Shown here piece after piece: positions 24,636 through 33,139 of a stretch of DNA of 64,000 nt. The translations under genes and the position numbers were made by a program. The notes beneath the pieces are model-generated. The model was not told where the DNA came from, did not search any database, and was given only the letters and a program-made list of their open reading frames with translations. The stretch lies in contig VSDK01011731.1 in assembly GCA_009767595.1 (NCBI GenBank), positions 134,031 to 198,030 of the forward strand, read 5' to 3'. The stretch's first letter is position 1; each line of letters starts with the position of its first letter. The DNA is from Symbiodinium kawagutii. Lineage: Eukaryota; Sar; Dinophyceae; Suessiales; Symbiodiniaceae.

Positions 24636-24699
24636 TATGGATCTACAATGATCTACATTTGATGAGGTCGCCCCTACCTTGAAGTAATTTGTCTCGCAG

Positions 24700-24744
24700 G
24701 TCCTACCAGACACCTGGCCGCCGAGACCCAGAGACAGCGAGCAG
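24700..24744 (+). CDS. coiled-coil exon
   Basis: CTCGCAG|GT with frame PTRHLAAETQRQRA (phase 1 to 1) and a GC donor (AGCAG|GCGAGC). An alternative frame (VLPDTWPPRPRDSEQ, phase 0 to 0) is open too. I prefer the helical frame because it joins both neighbours in phase. Confidence 0.5.
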
Positions 24745-25022
24745 GCGAGCAGTGGGTCCCGTGGGTGAAAGCCATCATTGGACTGATGGTTTATATGGCT
24801 GACATGGTTTGATATGATGGAGATAGTCAAGCTGCTTGTTAATCATATCCTGATGTTTGATATGATATTATATGTTTTTTTTTTTCCTGGGAATTTGATG
24901 TACCCAGTGTTGATTCTATCCTTGCCCTATTCCTCCATTAGTTGCTGGTCATCTATCAAAACTATCACAAGCTGTTGCTTGTTTTCATTCTCACTGACTT
25001 CTCTTTGGTGCGATCATGTCAG

Positions 25023-25069
25023 GCATGGGACACATTCAACAACATGAGCGGCTTGAACCCCAAACCCAA
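25023..25069 (+). CDS. coiled-coil exon
   Basis: TGTCAG|GC, then MGHIQQHERLEPQTQ. Phase 1 start agrees with 24744, and a GC donor (CCCAA|GCAGTG) gives phase 0. Other frames are open, so the reading is provisional. Confidence 0.45.
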
Positions 25070-25110
25070 GCAGTGTGATCAATTCCACCAGTCTATCCAG
25101 AAACCCTCAT

Positions 25111-25230
25111 GTGATGTTTTCTCAAAATATAGAACCCGCAAAAATGTTTTGTCTTTTACTACAAATTATACACTGAAATAAGGGATGATGAAGGGCCTAA
25201 TGAAGGGGGTACCCTACTTTGAGAATCACC
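25111..25230 (+). mobile_element. family A element
   Basis: ATGTTTTCTCAAAATATAGA at left, GGTACCCTACTTTGAGAATC at right. Confidence 0.75.
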
Positions 25231-25412
25231 CAAATGTTGCTTGTTTCAAAACGTTTGAGTCATTTTGAGTCTATTGGGCTCAATTTGGACACCCTCCTAC
25301 AATTGTTCAATAGGGCCGTGCCATACAGGAGGGTCCTGTGAAGCTATTTGGCGTGTGGTTACCACTGGTCACTTTCACTATGATGTCAGCACCATCCGAT
25401 GCAGTTTTAGAG

Positions 25413-25486
25413 GTGGGGATAGACACCGTGCTGCCACCGTTGAATACGTTGAGCTGGCTGCAGCGTCAGAGTTGTCTGGTCAGTGA
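25413..25486 (+). CDS. possible exon
   Basis: TTAGAG|GTG with open frames VGIDTVLPPLNTLSWLQ or (other phase) HRAATVEYVELAAASELSG, and a GTGAAA donor-like site at the end. Frame undecided. Confidence 0.35.
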
Positions 25487-25630
25487 AATAACGCATACCT
25501 GATCTCCATGTAGACTCACTTGGTGTCGTGGCTTATTTGTGGCAACAACCGAAAGTCGCGAGCTAAGTTTCAAAGCCATGAGTCAGAAAAGCGAACAACA
25601 ATCTTCATGAATTCCATTGGTAATAGGAAT

Positions 25631-25683
25631 ATATGGCAGTGGGTCAAAACCCTGTACCCTTGGTTCCCCCAGTTTCCCTATTA
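25631..25683 (-). mobile_element. half of a family B element
   Basis: ATATGGCAGTGGGTCAAAAC...CAGTTTCCCTATTATCG; the second TIR is absent. Confidence 0.7.
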
Positions 25684-25980
25684 TCGTCGCCTGCTGAGTT
25701 CAACCAACATGGGGGACGCCTGTAGGGTGGGTTGGTGCCTGCTGATTCCGAGAAACCGAGCGGACTTCGATCAACACGGGCCTCTTTTAGGTAAAAAGAT
25801 GTCAAAAGATGGCCACTACCGGCAGTCCTGGTTCCAATCTTCGCCCTGGTCACTTTCACCGCACCGCCAGGCAGCCATCCACGAGGCGTGGCAGGGTACC
25901 GGCCTTCCATGGCTTGGATTTGATGTGAAGTAAGTCTCGGCACATGTCACCATGGTGTTATTGTCCATCAAAGTTTTGGG

Positions 25981-26054
25981 CTGGTTGGTGGTTTCAAACA
26001 TTTTGATTATTTTCCCNNNNNNNNNNATTAAGAATTGGTTGGTTGACTAATATT
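25981..26054 (+). mobile_element. family C element, left part (split by the LINE)
   Basis: CTGGTTGGTGGTTTCAAAC is the left TIR. After an N gap (26017-26026) the segment ends GGTTGGTTGACTAATATT, where the intact copy at 59091 continues into NTTCCATAGGGG. The right part resumes at 32110. Confidence 0.85.
26040..26054 (+). repeat. 15-bp target-site duplication, left copy
   Basis: TGGTTGACTAATATT, identical to 32110-32124. It defines the left end of the retrotransposon. Confidence 0.9.
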
Positions 26055-26067
26055 AGAAGACCACAAG

Positions 26068-26919
26068 ATGTTCCAAATGTTGATCAAGGTCCCATTGGCA
26101 TCTCGAGCAACCATGCTTGAGCATAGTGGCCTTGGTGAAATCACAGCCAGGGATTTCCTGGCCAAGGGTTCATTTCCGGAAGATCATTCTGTGCTTCCAC
26201 GATTTTGGGATGCCAGCAGACAGGGCCGTGAGGAGGCTGTTCGCACTGCCTCCAAAGTTGATGGATTCGCTGGGGTAGTCTTGACAAAGCGGGGCATTGC
26301 AATTCGCAGCTGGAATTGCAAATTGGCATCCACAAGGGCAGCAATCATGAACAATGATGTTCGCTTATGCCCTGAAAACATGTCCACTGTGCCCAAGGTT
26401 CAAGTCGAATCGAGCGGCTGGCCTCAGAATATCACTGCAGCAGAAGTGGTCCGCAGCTGTCATTACTATACGCAGTTGGCACCAGTACCCACTCGGTGCT
26501 ACAGGTCTGCAGGTGTTACCTCATGGAGCCTGATGTTCTCATCCATGCCAAGCATTTCCAGATTCTGTGCTGCTTTCAACGGACATGCTGTGGAGATCGT
26601 GCTGGTCCCGACACAATCAATGAGCATGCCTGGTCCTCGCAAAGGGAAGGAGCCCAAGAAGACCAGCCGCAATGCCGCCCCACGTGCCACTGAGCCTTCA
26701 CCCACGGAAACGGCTCATCATGACAGGATTTCCAATCTGGAAAGCCGATTCTCCTTGATGGAGAAACGTCAAGAGACCCTGGAGTCCAGAATGGATTCAA
26801 AGTTCTCTGAGGTGAATGATCAGCTTCGCCACATCCTTCAGGCGGGTCAGCCACGTGCAGCATCCCACAATGCAACGGGCTTCACGCCCCCACCCAAGCA
26901 GGCGAAGGTTGGTCCGTGA
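26068..26919 (+). CDS. LINE ORF1 protein (putative RNA-binding chaperone)
   Basis: 283 codons ending at TGA (26917-26919). The frame is open back to 26047, inside the target-site duplication, so the ATG at 26068 is simply the first available. Residues 1-180 match nothing I recognise. About 188-200 is a basic Pro/Lys patch (GPRKGKEPKKTSR). About 217-258 forms a heptad-rich coiled coil (RISNLESRFSLMEKRQETLE), and the tail is Pro/Lys-rich. Coiled coil plus basic region is the usual make-up of LINE ORF1 proteins that trimerise on RNA; that role is inferred. The stop is followed directly by CTAG and the same frame stays open into ORF2. Confidence 0.8.
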   Translation: MFQMLIKVPLASRATMLEHSGLGEITARDFLAKGSFPEDHSVLPRFWDASRQGREEAVRTASKVDGFAGVVLTKRGIAIRSWNCKLASTRAAIMNNDVRLCPENMSTVPKVQVESSGWPQNITAAEVVRSCHYYTQLAPVPTRCYRSAGVTSWSLMFSSMPSISRFCAAFNGHAVEIVLVPTQSMSMPGPRKGKEPKKTSRNAAPRATEPSPTETAHHDRISNLESRFSLMEKRQETLESRMDSKFSEVNDQLRHILQAGQPRAASHNATGFTPPPKQAKVGP

Positions 26920-26923
26920 CTAG
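26917..26923 (+). promoter_or_regulatory. TGA-CTAG leaky-stop (readthrough) context
   Basis: The ORF1 stop reads CCG TGA CTA GGC. UGA followed by CUAG is the strongest known stop-readthrough context in eukaryotic and viral genes. Downstream there is no in-frame stop until 32026, so readthrough would make an ORF1-ORF2 fusion. Confidence 0.6.
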
Positions 26924-29900
26924 GCCTGAGTGGCCTTCAGATCCTGTGTGGATTCTTTTCTTGTTTCATCTTCAAAGGGTGTGCAAATTTTTCATCCGTT
27001 GACCGTTGCCGTCAGCTTGTGTCTGCATGTGCTGTTATTTTGATTTGCCACACCTGGTTGGAGCCTAGTGCATTTGCGTGTATCCTAAGTTGTCATGCCT
27101 TTGCGTTAGTGTGGATGCAATTTTGCCATCGGTGCCTGCTCACCTTTGATTGCATTCGAGTGTATAGTTTTTGGGTCATCTCTTTCAGATGGGTTGAAAG
27201 CATGATTCCATGTTACTGTGTGCCTGTGCCTATCACGGGTCCATTCTCTTTTAGTTTTGTGCAGCCGACCAGTTTTGCCTTTCGTTCCTTTGTTCGGCCC
27301 CAGTTTGCCTTTGACAGTACCTTGGGTTTCCCTGGTGAGGGCCCTGATGACTTGTGGTGTGTCGCAACCGCCAATGTCGGGAGCCTTATTTCCAACCCAT
27401 CTGCTTTTGGGTGGAACGTTGATGTTGCTTGCCTTCAGGAAGTTCGCCTTGCAGCTCAGAACCTTCAGAATGCCCAGACCGAGGCTCATGAGCACAACAA
27501 GCATATTTTCCATGGTAAGCTTCTTGTCCCGAAAATAAATGTTAAGGGTGATTGTAAAGTCCCCCATGGTGGGGTTGCAGTGCTTGCCAACCATGCCAAA
27601 ACTGAAAATTTTGTACCTTCGGAAGATGACCTTGATCTGTGGACTCGCATTCACGATACCCACCGGGTTGTGTTTGTTTGGCACCAGGTTGCCCCTAAGA
27701 TTAAAATTTTGGTCATTTCGGTATATCTTCATTCAGGTATCAACCCCACTAACCATGACTTAAACAATCGCATCTTGCAGGACATCTTCCAACTCACTGC
27801 TGGAATGGGTGACATCCCTATCATCTTGTGCGGGGATTTGCAACAAGAGCCTCAAAAATACGAGGCTTATCAGACTCTCAATGTTAACCAAGAATGGTTT
27901 GATCCACTGGCCTCTTGGGATGAAGAAGGTGACTTGCACCGTCCAATCACCTATGCAAGAAACTCCAAGTTTGATCATCAAGCCGAGCATGCTTCAAGCC
28001 TCGATGCCATCTTAGTCAACCATGTTGCCTTGACCGCCTTGTCTAGAATCGAAGTTTGTTACACTGAAGCTAGACAACACACCCCCGTGTTTGCTTGGTT
28101 TAACTGGCCTAAGATTTATAGTATTGGGGAAGTCATTGTTCGACCTGCACCCTTGATTCTTGGTAGTATTCCTCAGAAAGATGGTTCACCCGACCATGCC
28201 CATATCGCAAGATGTGCCGAAAACCTTTGGAGCGAAGAAAGAGCCGCCAAGTGCAGTGCCGCGTGCAGCGAAACTGCTTGGGCAGCTATCAATGATTTTG
28301 CTGTAGACACCCTGCTAGCAGCCGGTGCCTCTTTTGGCAAAGGTCCCCACACCCGTGGGCACCTTCCAACTTTTCAGGAAAAAACACCTTTCTCAGGCCA
28401 AGATTTGGATGGAGCAGCTTCGACGCAGAGGAGCAAATGCTTGACCTCCTTGCACAAGAAAATTTCTGAACTTCGGAAGCGGTTAGCTAGACCCTCAACC
28501 ACCCATGGTGATTCTACCGCTACGCATGATCTTGCCCAGAAAATTAGAAGAATCCTTAGGCTTGAAGGGTACTCTACTGGGACAATAGACCTTCGAGATG
28601 ATAACCAGTTGTTTTCACTTCAAAAACACTTGCAAAAAGATATTGCTGACAAACGCCTGAAAGAAAAGGCTCAGCGCATCGCACAGTGGAAGTTGAAAAT
28701 GGTTGAAGGTACACGTACCAAAAACGTGTCTGGGAATGTGTATAAATGGATTCAATCCAAAGTTCACGTTTCCCCCGCTAATCTGGTCCATGATGATAAC
28801 GAAAATATTGTGTATAACCCTACTGATGCCATCAACATCATACATGATAAATGGGATGATGTCTTTGGGGTGAATGCAGGCAATGCTCAACCTCATTTGT
28901 TGCTATCCACCATTTGGCCATACATTGAAGAGCATCGTCGCGTTGCCAGCCTCCCGCTGATTGACGGTGTATCCCTGTCTAAACAGGCAGCCAGAAGAAA
29001 GACTAACGCATCCGCAGGTCTTGATGGATGGAGGACTGTTGAAGTCCAGTTGTTACCTCCCCTTGTCCTTGATAAAGTTGCAACATTTTTCAATGAACTT
29101 GAAGATCAGAAGAGACCTTTCCCAAAGATTCTGGGATGCGCCAAACAAATATTTCTGAATAAAAACCTGAGTTCTGACCCAATGGACAAACGGATTATCA
29201 GTATCTTACCATGCTTCGCAATTTTATACAGTGGCCTTAGATTTAGACAACTCACTTCATGGCAGAAGGACACCTTTCCCTTGGAACTAGTCGGAGGTGT
29301 CAGGGGACGACAGATGTCCGATGTACCTGCGACAATTCGATCCGAAATCGATCATGCACACAGAACTAATGACCACATTGCAGGTATCAAGATCGACAAG
29401 TCTAAGGCGTTCGATAGACTAATGCCTGAAATTGTTGTTATGCTGATGGTTGCATTCGGGCTACCTAAAGGACTTGCGAATTATGTTCACGAACTGTACT
29501 CTAACTTGCGAAAGTACACTGTTTACCAAGGCTGGTCTAAATCCACCCCCATTTCCACTTGTAATGGCCTTATTCAAGGGTGTTCACTGAGTATCCTTGC
29601 GATGAACTTGCACCAATTTACGTGGTCAATCTTTTTGCGGAGCCTTCCCGGCATCGCTACCCGCTCTTATATTGATGACTCGTACATTTGGGTTCGGCTC
29701 AATCGCTTCGAATCTATCACGACTGCCATTCAGGTGACAAGAATGTGGGACTACTTGACAGGACAGTCCATGAATGTCAAGAAATGTGAAACCTGGGGCA
29801 CTTCCACTGCTGCACGAAGGCTACTACGGGATGCCTTTCCCGACATGAAGCAGTCGAACACAGTTGATGTCTTAGGAGTAAAAATTCAGACCACCAAACA

Positions 29901-32028
29901 GTTGAATTTTGCTTGGCCAGAGGAGAAGACCGCCAAGATCACACGTGAAATTTCTTTGATTAGTTCTCTCCCATGCCCGGTTGAAATCAAAGAGCACTTA
30001 CTGGCAGCTAAGGTGATGCCTCAGCTCACATATGCACCTCACATCAATAGCATCCCTAAAGCTGCTCTTCAAGCCATTCATGGTAAGATTTCACATGCTT
30101 TGTGGCGCAATCGACCCATTCGCAGATCGCGCTGGCTTCTTCATGGTATTTTGTTCAAACCATATCGGTCAGACCCAACCGTCTCCCGGGCATACAATGC
30201 TGTCTTGGAGACCATGAGCTTCTTAAAGAACACGACAGATGCAAACCGCAGGTACTGGCAGAACGCTTTCTTGAGTGACACTTTAGATCCCAACAGTCTT
30301 TTGACTCACTATATGCAAGCTTGTGACTTTTTGCAGATTGAGCTACCAACCCCTTTTTCTTGCAGTTTCTTTTCCACTAGCCCATGTGATTGGATGGATA
30401 TGTCGAGGAAAGAGCTCAAAACACTTCTTCAACTGGCTTGCCGTCAAGCATGTTATCGTTGGGCTGGCACTGTCCCTAGAAAGGATTTTGTGGCTTCAAC
30501 CGGCCACCTTGATTTTCACCGTACCACTGCTACCTTTCGATCTTGTAAGAGCAAATCATTTGAAGGCATCAGTTTCAAGATGCTACATGAATCTAACATT
30601 GTGGGTACTTTGTTCACGAAAGACAGACAGTTTGCAGCAAAAATCGCCGATAGCCCCAGCTGTCGGTTTTGTAACCGTCCCAAAGAAGATAAACTCCATT
30701 TGGTCACTTCATGCCCCCTTAACGAAAAAATTTCTGATAGGCCCCCACAGACCGATGATTTCGGCCCCAACTTTTTGCAGTCAGGGATTGTCGAAGTCCC
30801 TCAAAGTGTTGTCACGAGCAGACTCCAATGCAGTAAGTTGGAGCACTTAAAACCAGTGTCTTGGAATTCCAACTTGAAGGCAATTGAATTTTGGACGGAC
30901 GGGAGTGTCATTTTGGCACATTCCTTTTGGCACACTAAGGGCGCTTTCGCATGTGTAGATGATGCTGGAAACATATGTTCTGGACCCGTGTACCACTTGG
31001 CTTTAACTAGCTATACAACCGAGTTTTGGGCAATTCTCAAAGCTTTTGCCATGGCACGTGGCCCTTGTCGTATCTACACTGATTGTCAGACTTTGGTTGA
31101 CCAATTCAATTCTCTTGTGCATTCTCGTGTGGTTGACCCTGGTTGGAATCATTACTCCTGGTGGTGTTGGTTGTGGGAACTTATCCAGAAACGCTTGTGC
31201 CTTCACACGCAGCCACTTGAACTTGTTTGGATTTCTGCCCATAAATCTGATTCTATTCCGGTTGATTCTATAACGGATGATTTTGCTAAATCGGTTGGAA
31301 CCACTAAACGGAACATCATCAACAACCGCTTGGTGGATGACTTAGCTAAAACCTGTGCACGTAATCAGCTGAATGAGAATTCCTTTGAACAGGAGCGAGT
31401 TCGGATAGAAGCGTGGCATGTGTGGCTGGCCCAACTTGCAGCCGCTGTGCCTCAGGAAACCACTGAGGAACCCGAGGCTCCCCCGGAGCCCGAATTTGAT
31501 ACTGTGGTTGACAATGCCTCCCCACCAGAGGCTTTTCGTCACAAGCTTCCACGTTGGCCATGGTCTCTTGAACCTAGGTTGTTTACTTGGTCACCCCAGG
31601 TTTCTTTGCCTTCCGATCTTAAACTCCCAAAAACTCTTTCTAGGACTAATTGGGATACCATTTTGGCATTTTTCACTCAATCTACTTGGTTGGTTGACCC
31701 AAATCATTCAACTTCGTTTTTGGAACTTGCCTTTTGTGCCTGGTTTGACTTTGGGATGAGATTGGATTTCACTGAGCACCATGTATCTTCGTATTGCACA
31801 CTTATCAAAAAATTTTGTAACCACATCACTAAGCTGGATGCGAAAAAGAGCAAGGTCCTGCCAGGACTGGTGAGCACTAAGTGTCTTTCAAACGGTAGGA
31901 CGCATCCTTGTGGATTCATCAGTGGAGCTCGAGTCTTCCAGACTGACTCATCGCTCCATCACCTTGCCATTGCTTTTCAGGGGGCTAATCAGAGGCTTTC
32001 TTCATGGAACATCCATTTCTCGGTCTGA
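26920..32028 (+). CDS. LINE ORF2: endonuclease - reverse transcriptase - RNase H
   Basis: The open frame runs from just after the ORF1 TGA. The first in-frame ATG is 27115. Residue numbers here count from the GTG at 27019. About 113-360 is an EEP (APE-type) endonuclease: N119, E141 (CLQEV), GDLQ at 272-275, D329 (SSLDAI), H354. The GDFN Asn and the SDH Asp are both Gln here. Reverse transcriptase is about 640-960: KIDKSKAFD (791-799), GLIQGCSLS (850-858) and the catalytic YIDD (884-887). A CX2CX8HX4C knuckle is at 1215-1232. RNase H is about 1288-1445 with D1294, E1335, D1355 and D1440. Residues 1480-1669 are an extension I cannot assign. It nicks target DNA and copies its own RNA onto the break. 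Confidence 0.93.
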   Translation, partial: LGLSGLQILCGFFSCFIFKGCANFSSVDRCRQLVSACAVILICHTWLEPSAFACILSCHAFALVWMQFCHRCLLTFDCIRVYSFWVISFRWVESMIPCYCVPVPITGPFSFSFVQPTSFAFRSFVRPQFAFDSTLGFPGEGPDDLWCVATANVGSLISNPSAFGWNVDVACLQEVRLAAQNLQNAQTEAHEHNKHIFHGKLLVPKINVKGDCKVPHGGVAVLANHAKTENFVPSEDDLDLWTRIHDTHRVVFVWHQVAPKIKILVISVYLHSGINPTNHDLNNRILQDIFQLTAGMGDIPIILCGDLQQEPQKYEAYQTLNVNQEWFDPLASWDEEGDLHRPITYARNSKFDHQAEHASSLDAILVNHVALTALSRIEVCYTEARQHTPVFAWFNWPKIYSIGEVIVRPAPLILGSIPQKDGSPDHAHIARCAENLWSEERAAKCSAACSETAWAAINDFAVDTLLAAGASFGKGPHTRGHLPTFQEKTPFSGQDLDGAASTQRSKCLTSLHKKISELRKRLARPSTTHGDSTATHDLAQKIRRILRLEGYSTGTIDLRDDNQLFSLQKHLQKDIADKRLKEKAQRIAQWKLKMVEGTRTKNVSGNVYKWIQSKVHVSPANLVHDDNENIVYNPTDAINIIHDKWDDVFGVNAGNAQPHLLLSTIWPYIEEHRRVASLPLIDGVSLSKQAARRKTNASAGLDGWRTVEVQLLPPLVLDKVATFFNELEDQKRPFPKILGCAKQIFLNKNLSSDPMDKRIISILPCFAILYSGLRFRQLTSWQKDTFPLELVGGVRGRQMSDVPATIRSEIDHAHRTNDHIAGIKIDKSKAFDRLMPEIVVMLMVAFGLPKGLANYVHELYSNLRKYTVYQGWSKSTPISTCNGLIQGCSLSILAMNLHQFTWSIFLRSLPGIATRSYIDDSYIWVRLNRFESITTAIQVTRMWDYLTGQSMNVKKCETWGTSTAARRLLRDAFPDMKQSNTVDVLGVKIQTTKQLNFAWPEEKTAKITREISLISSLPCPVEIKEHLLAAKVMPQLTYAPHINSIPKAALQAIHGKISHALWRNRPIRRSRWLLHGILFKPYRSDPTVSRAYNAVLETMSFLKNTTDANRRYWQNAFLSDTLDPNSLLTHYMQACDFLQIELPTPFSCSFFSTSPCDWMDMSRKELKTLLQLACRQACYRWAGTVPRKDFVASTGHLDFHRTTATFRSCKSKSFEGISFKMLHESNIVGTLFTKDRQFAAKIADSPSCRFCNRPKEDKLHLVTSCPLNEKISDRPPQTDDFGPNFLQSGIVEVPQSVVTSRLQCSKLEHLKPVSWNSNLKAIEFWTDGSVILAHSFWHTKGAFACVDDAGNICSGPVYHLALTSYTTEFWAILKAFAMARGPCRIYTDCQTLVDQFNSLVHSRVVDPGWNHYSWWCWLWELIQKRLCLHTQPLELVWISAHKSDSIPVDSITDDFAKSVGTTKRNIINNRLVDDLAKTCARNQLNENSFEQERVRIEAWHVWLAQLAAAVPQETTEEPEAPPEPEFDTVVDNASPPEAFRHKLPRWPWSLEPRLFTWSPQVSLPSDLKLPKTLSRTNWDTILAFFTQSTWLVDPNHSTSFLELAFCAWFDFGMRLDFTEHHVSSYCTLIKKFCNHITKLDAKKSKVLPGLVSTKCLSNGRTHPCGFISGARVFQTDSSLHHLAIAFQGANQRLSSWNIHFSV

Positions 32029-32109
32029 GTCGGCGTCAGAAAATAGTGCAGGAGCGGCTCGGGCGCTGCGCGCGTCAGAGTCGCCGGACTTCGTCCGACA
32101 GGTGTGCGC
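32029..32109 (+). other. LINE 3' tail with hairpin, no poly(A)
   Basis: 81 GC-rich nt after the ORF2 stop include GGGCGCTGCGCGC and the perfect 5-bp stem CGGAC/GTCCG around TTC. Sequence-specific 3' recognition by the reverse transcriptase is typical of LINEs without poly(A); its use here is inferred. Confidence 0.65.
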
Positions 32110-32152
32110 TGGTTGACTAATATTTTTCATAGGGGTTGAAACCACCAACCAG
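32110..32152 (+). mobile_element. target-site duplication right copy and right part of family C
   Basis: TGGTTGACTAATATT (32110-32124) repeats the left duplication, then TTTCATAGGGG and the right TIR TTGAAACCACCAACCAG complete the element interrupted by the LINE. Confidence 0.9.
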
Positions 32153-32279
32153 TGACCAGTGCGACATCTTTGTGGTCTCACTGGTTTTTAGTCATGCCCA
32201 CCATAACATCCTTTGTGCTATATCAAAAGTTGGCAGGACCTGCTGAATCCTGTTGATCAGTCTGAAAGTCAATGTAAAT

Positions 32280-32343
32280 GATTTCTAGGAAGTCATGTAG
32301 GGTGAAGTGTTGTTGTAACATGTTGTAGCATTTCCTAGAAATC
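32280..32343. repeat. small palindrome
   Basis: GATTTCTAGGAA at left, TTCCTAGAAATC at right, ~40-bp spacer. Nearby GAAAGTCAATGT occurs twice (32265, 32387). Confidence 0.75.
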
Positions 32344-32433
32344 ATCAGTTCACTATGATGGACGACTTTCACTATTTCATGGTGATGAAAGTCAATGTTA
32401 CTCTACATGAAGATTCCTGCAACCAATCTGTAA

Positions 32434-32614
32434 GGGTCCGGGTTTTCCGGACCTGACTGCGATTGTATGGACGTTGTTCTTCGACTTGAGCTGGGACGCA
32501 AACAGCGCCCAGTGGCCCTCATTTTGCCTCCGACTCGAGCAGAAAGGGCAGGCTGTTAAGCACCCCCAATGTGAAGCCCCTCCTGGAAAAGCCAAAAGGA
32601 AAAGATGCCCAGCA
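32434..32614 (+). CDS. possible exon or gene remnant, frame undecided
   Basis: After TGTAAG the frame GPGFPDLTAIVWTLFFDLSW stays open 60 codons. A second frame (CMDVVLRLELGRKQRP) is open across the same bases, and the minus strand is open too. The composition is protein-like, but no domain or firm splice sites were recognised. Confidence 0.3.
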
Positions 32615-33019
32615 AAATGAGGTCTCTGTGGGTTTGGGGCTGGCGGTGCCTACATTGTGGGTCATCAGCACCGATATTTCTGGAAGTCTCCCCCCCGAGC
32701 ATCCCCAAGCCATGTTTTTTTTCCCGGATTTTTTTCGAATCACTAGATCTTCAGTTGTCAGGATGTCTGTGGTTTGCTTCAATATAACTTCAGCCATTAC
32801 GGACGTCTGTAACAGTTCCAACCGTAGCACTGACCATAACTGACCACTAACCACAAATCAACTGATAACCAGGAGCACTCATCACCAACAATCAACTACT
32901 TACCACTGTTGAACTAACAAACTACAAACCATAACCAGCAATACTCAACCACTCACCAAGCCTTTGATGGCCGCTGGTTCCGTAGGCTCCAACTGTTGAA
33001 CTCACTCTGTTCGTTCCAG

Positions 33020-33070
33020 GCCCAGCAAGAGTTGCTGTTCCTCCAAGAGGAACGGCAACAGCACATGGAG
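33020..33070 (+). CDS. coiled-coil exon 1 of the 33-48 kb chain
   Basis: GTTCCAG|GCC, then AQQELLFLQEERQQHME, 17 codons, phase 0 to 0, GC donor (ATGGAG|GCGAGC). Strongly charged amphipathic helix with no counterpart in other frames. Confidence 0.8.
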
Positions 33071-33139
33071 GCGAGCCGTTTTGGGAGCGACGAGTTCGGG
33101 AGGCACTGGTTGTCTCTGTTGGGTGCTGGATGATGTGGC

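Larger units (their letters stand above)
26055..32109 (+). mobile_element. non-LTR retrotransposon (LINE, RNase H-bearing I/Tad-like group)
   Basis: A 6,055-bp unit lies between exact 15-bp direct repeats. It encodes ORF1 (coiled-coil, basic) and a large ORF2 with endonuclease, reverse transcriptase, CCHC knuckle and RNase H, all with key catalytic residues present and no frameshift or premature stop in ORF2. There are no LTRs, and no poly(A) or simple repeat at the 3' end, which instead finishes with an ~81-nt GC-rich tail carrying a CGGAC-TTC-GTCCG hairpin. Only 13 nt precede the first ATG, so a 5' truncation of longer elements is possible. It lies in the same orientation as the host exons, inside an intron-sized gap between 25.1 and 33.0 kb. 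The intact ORF suggests recent insertion. Confidence 0.93.

Noticed and set aside
27019..27114. GTG start for LINE ORF2
   Set aside because: GTG starts are a prokaryotic convention. The eukaryotic options are readthrough from ORF1 or the ATG at 27115.
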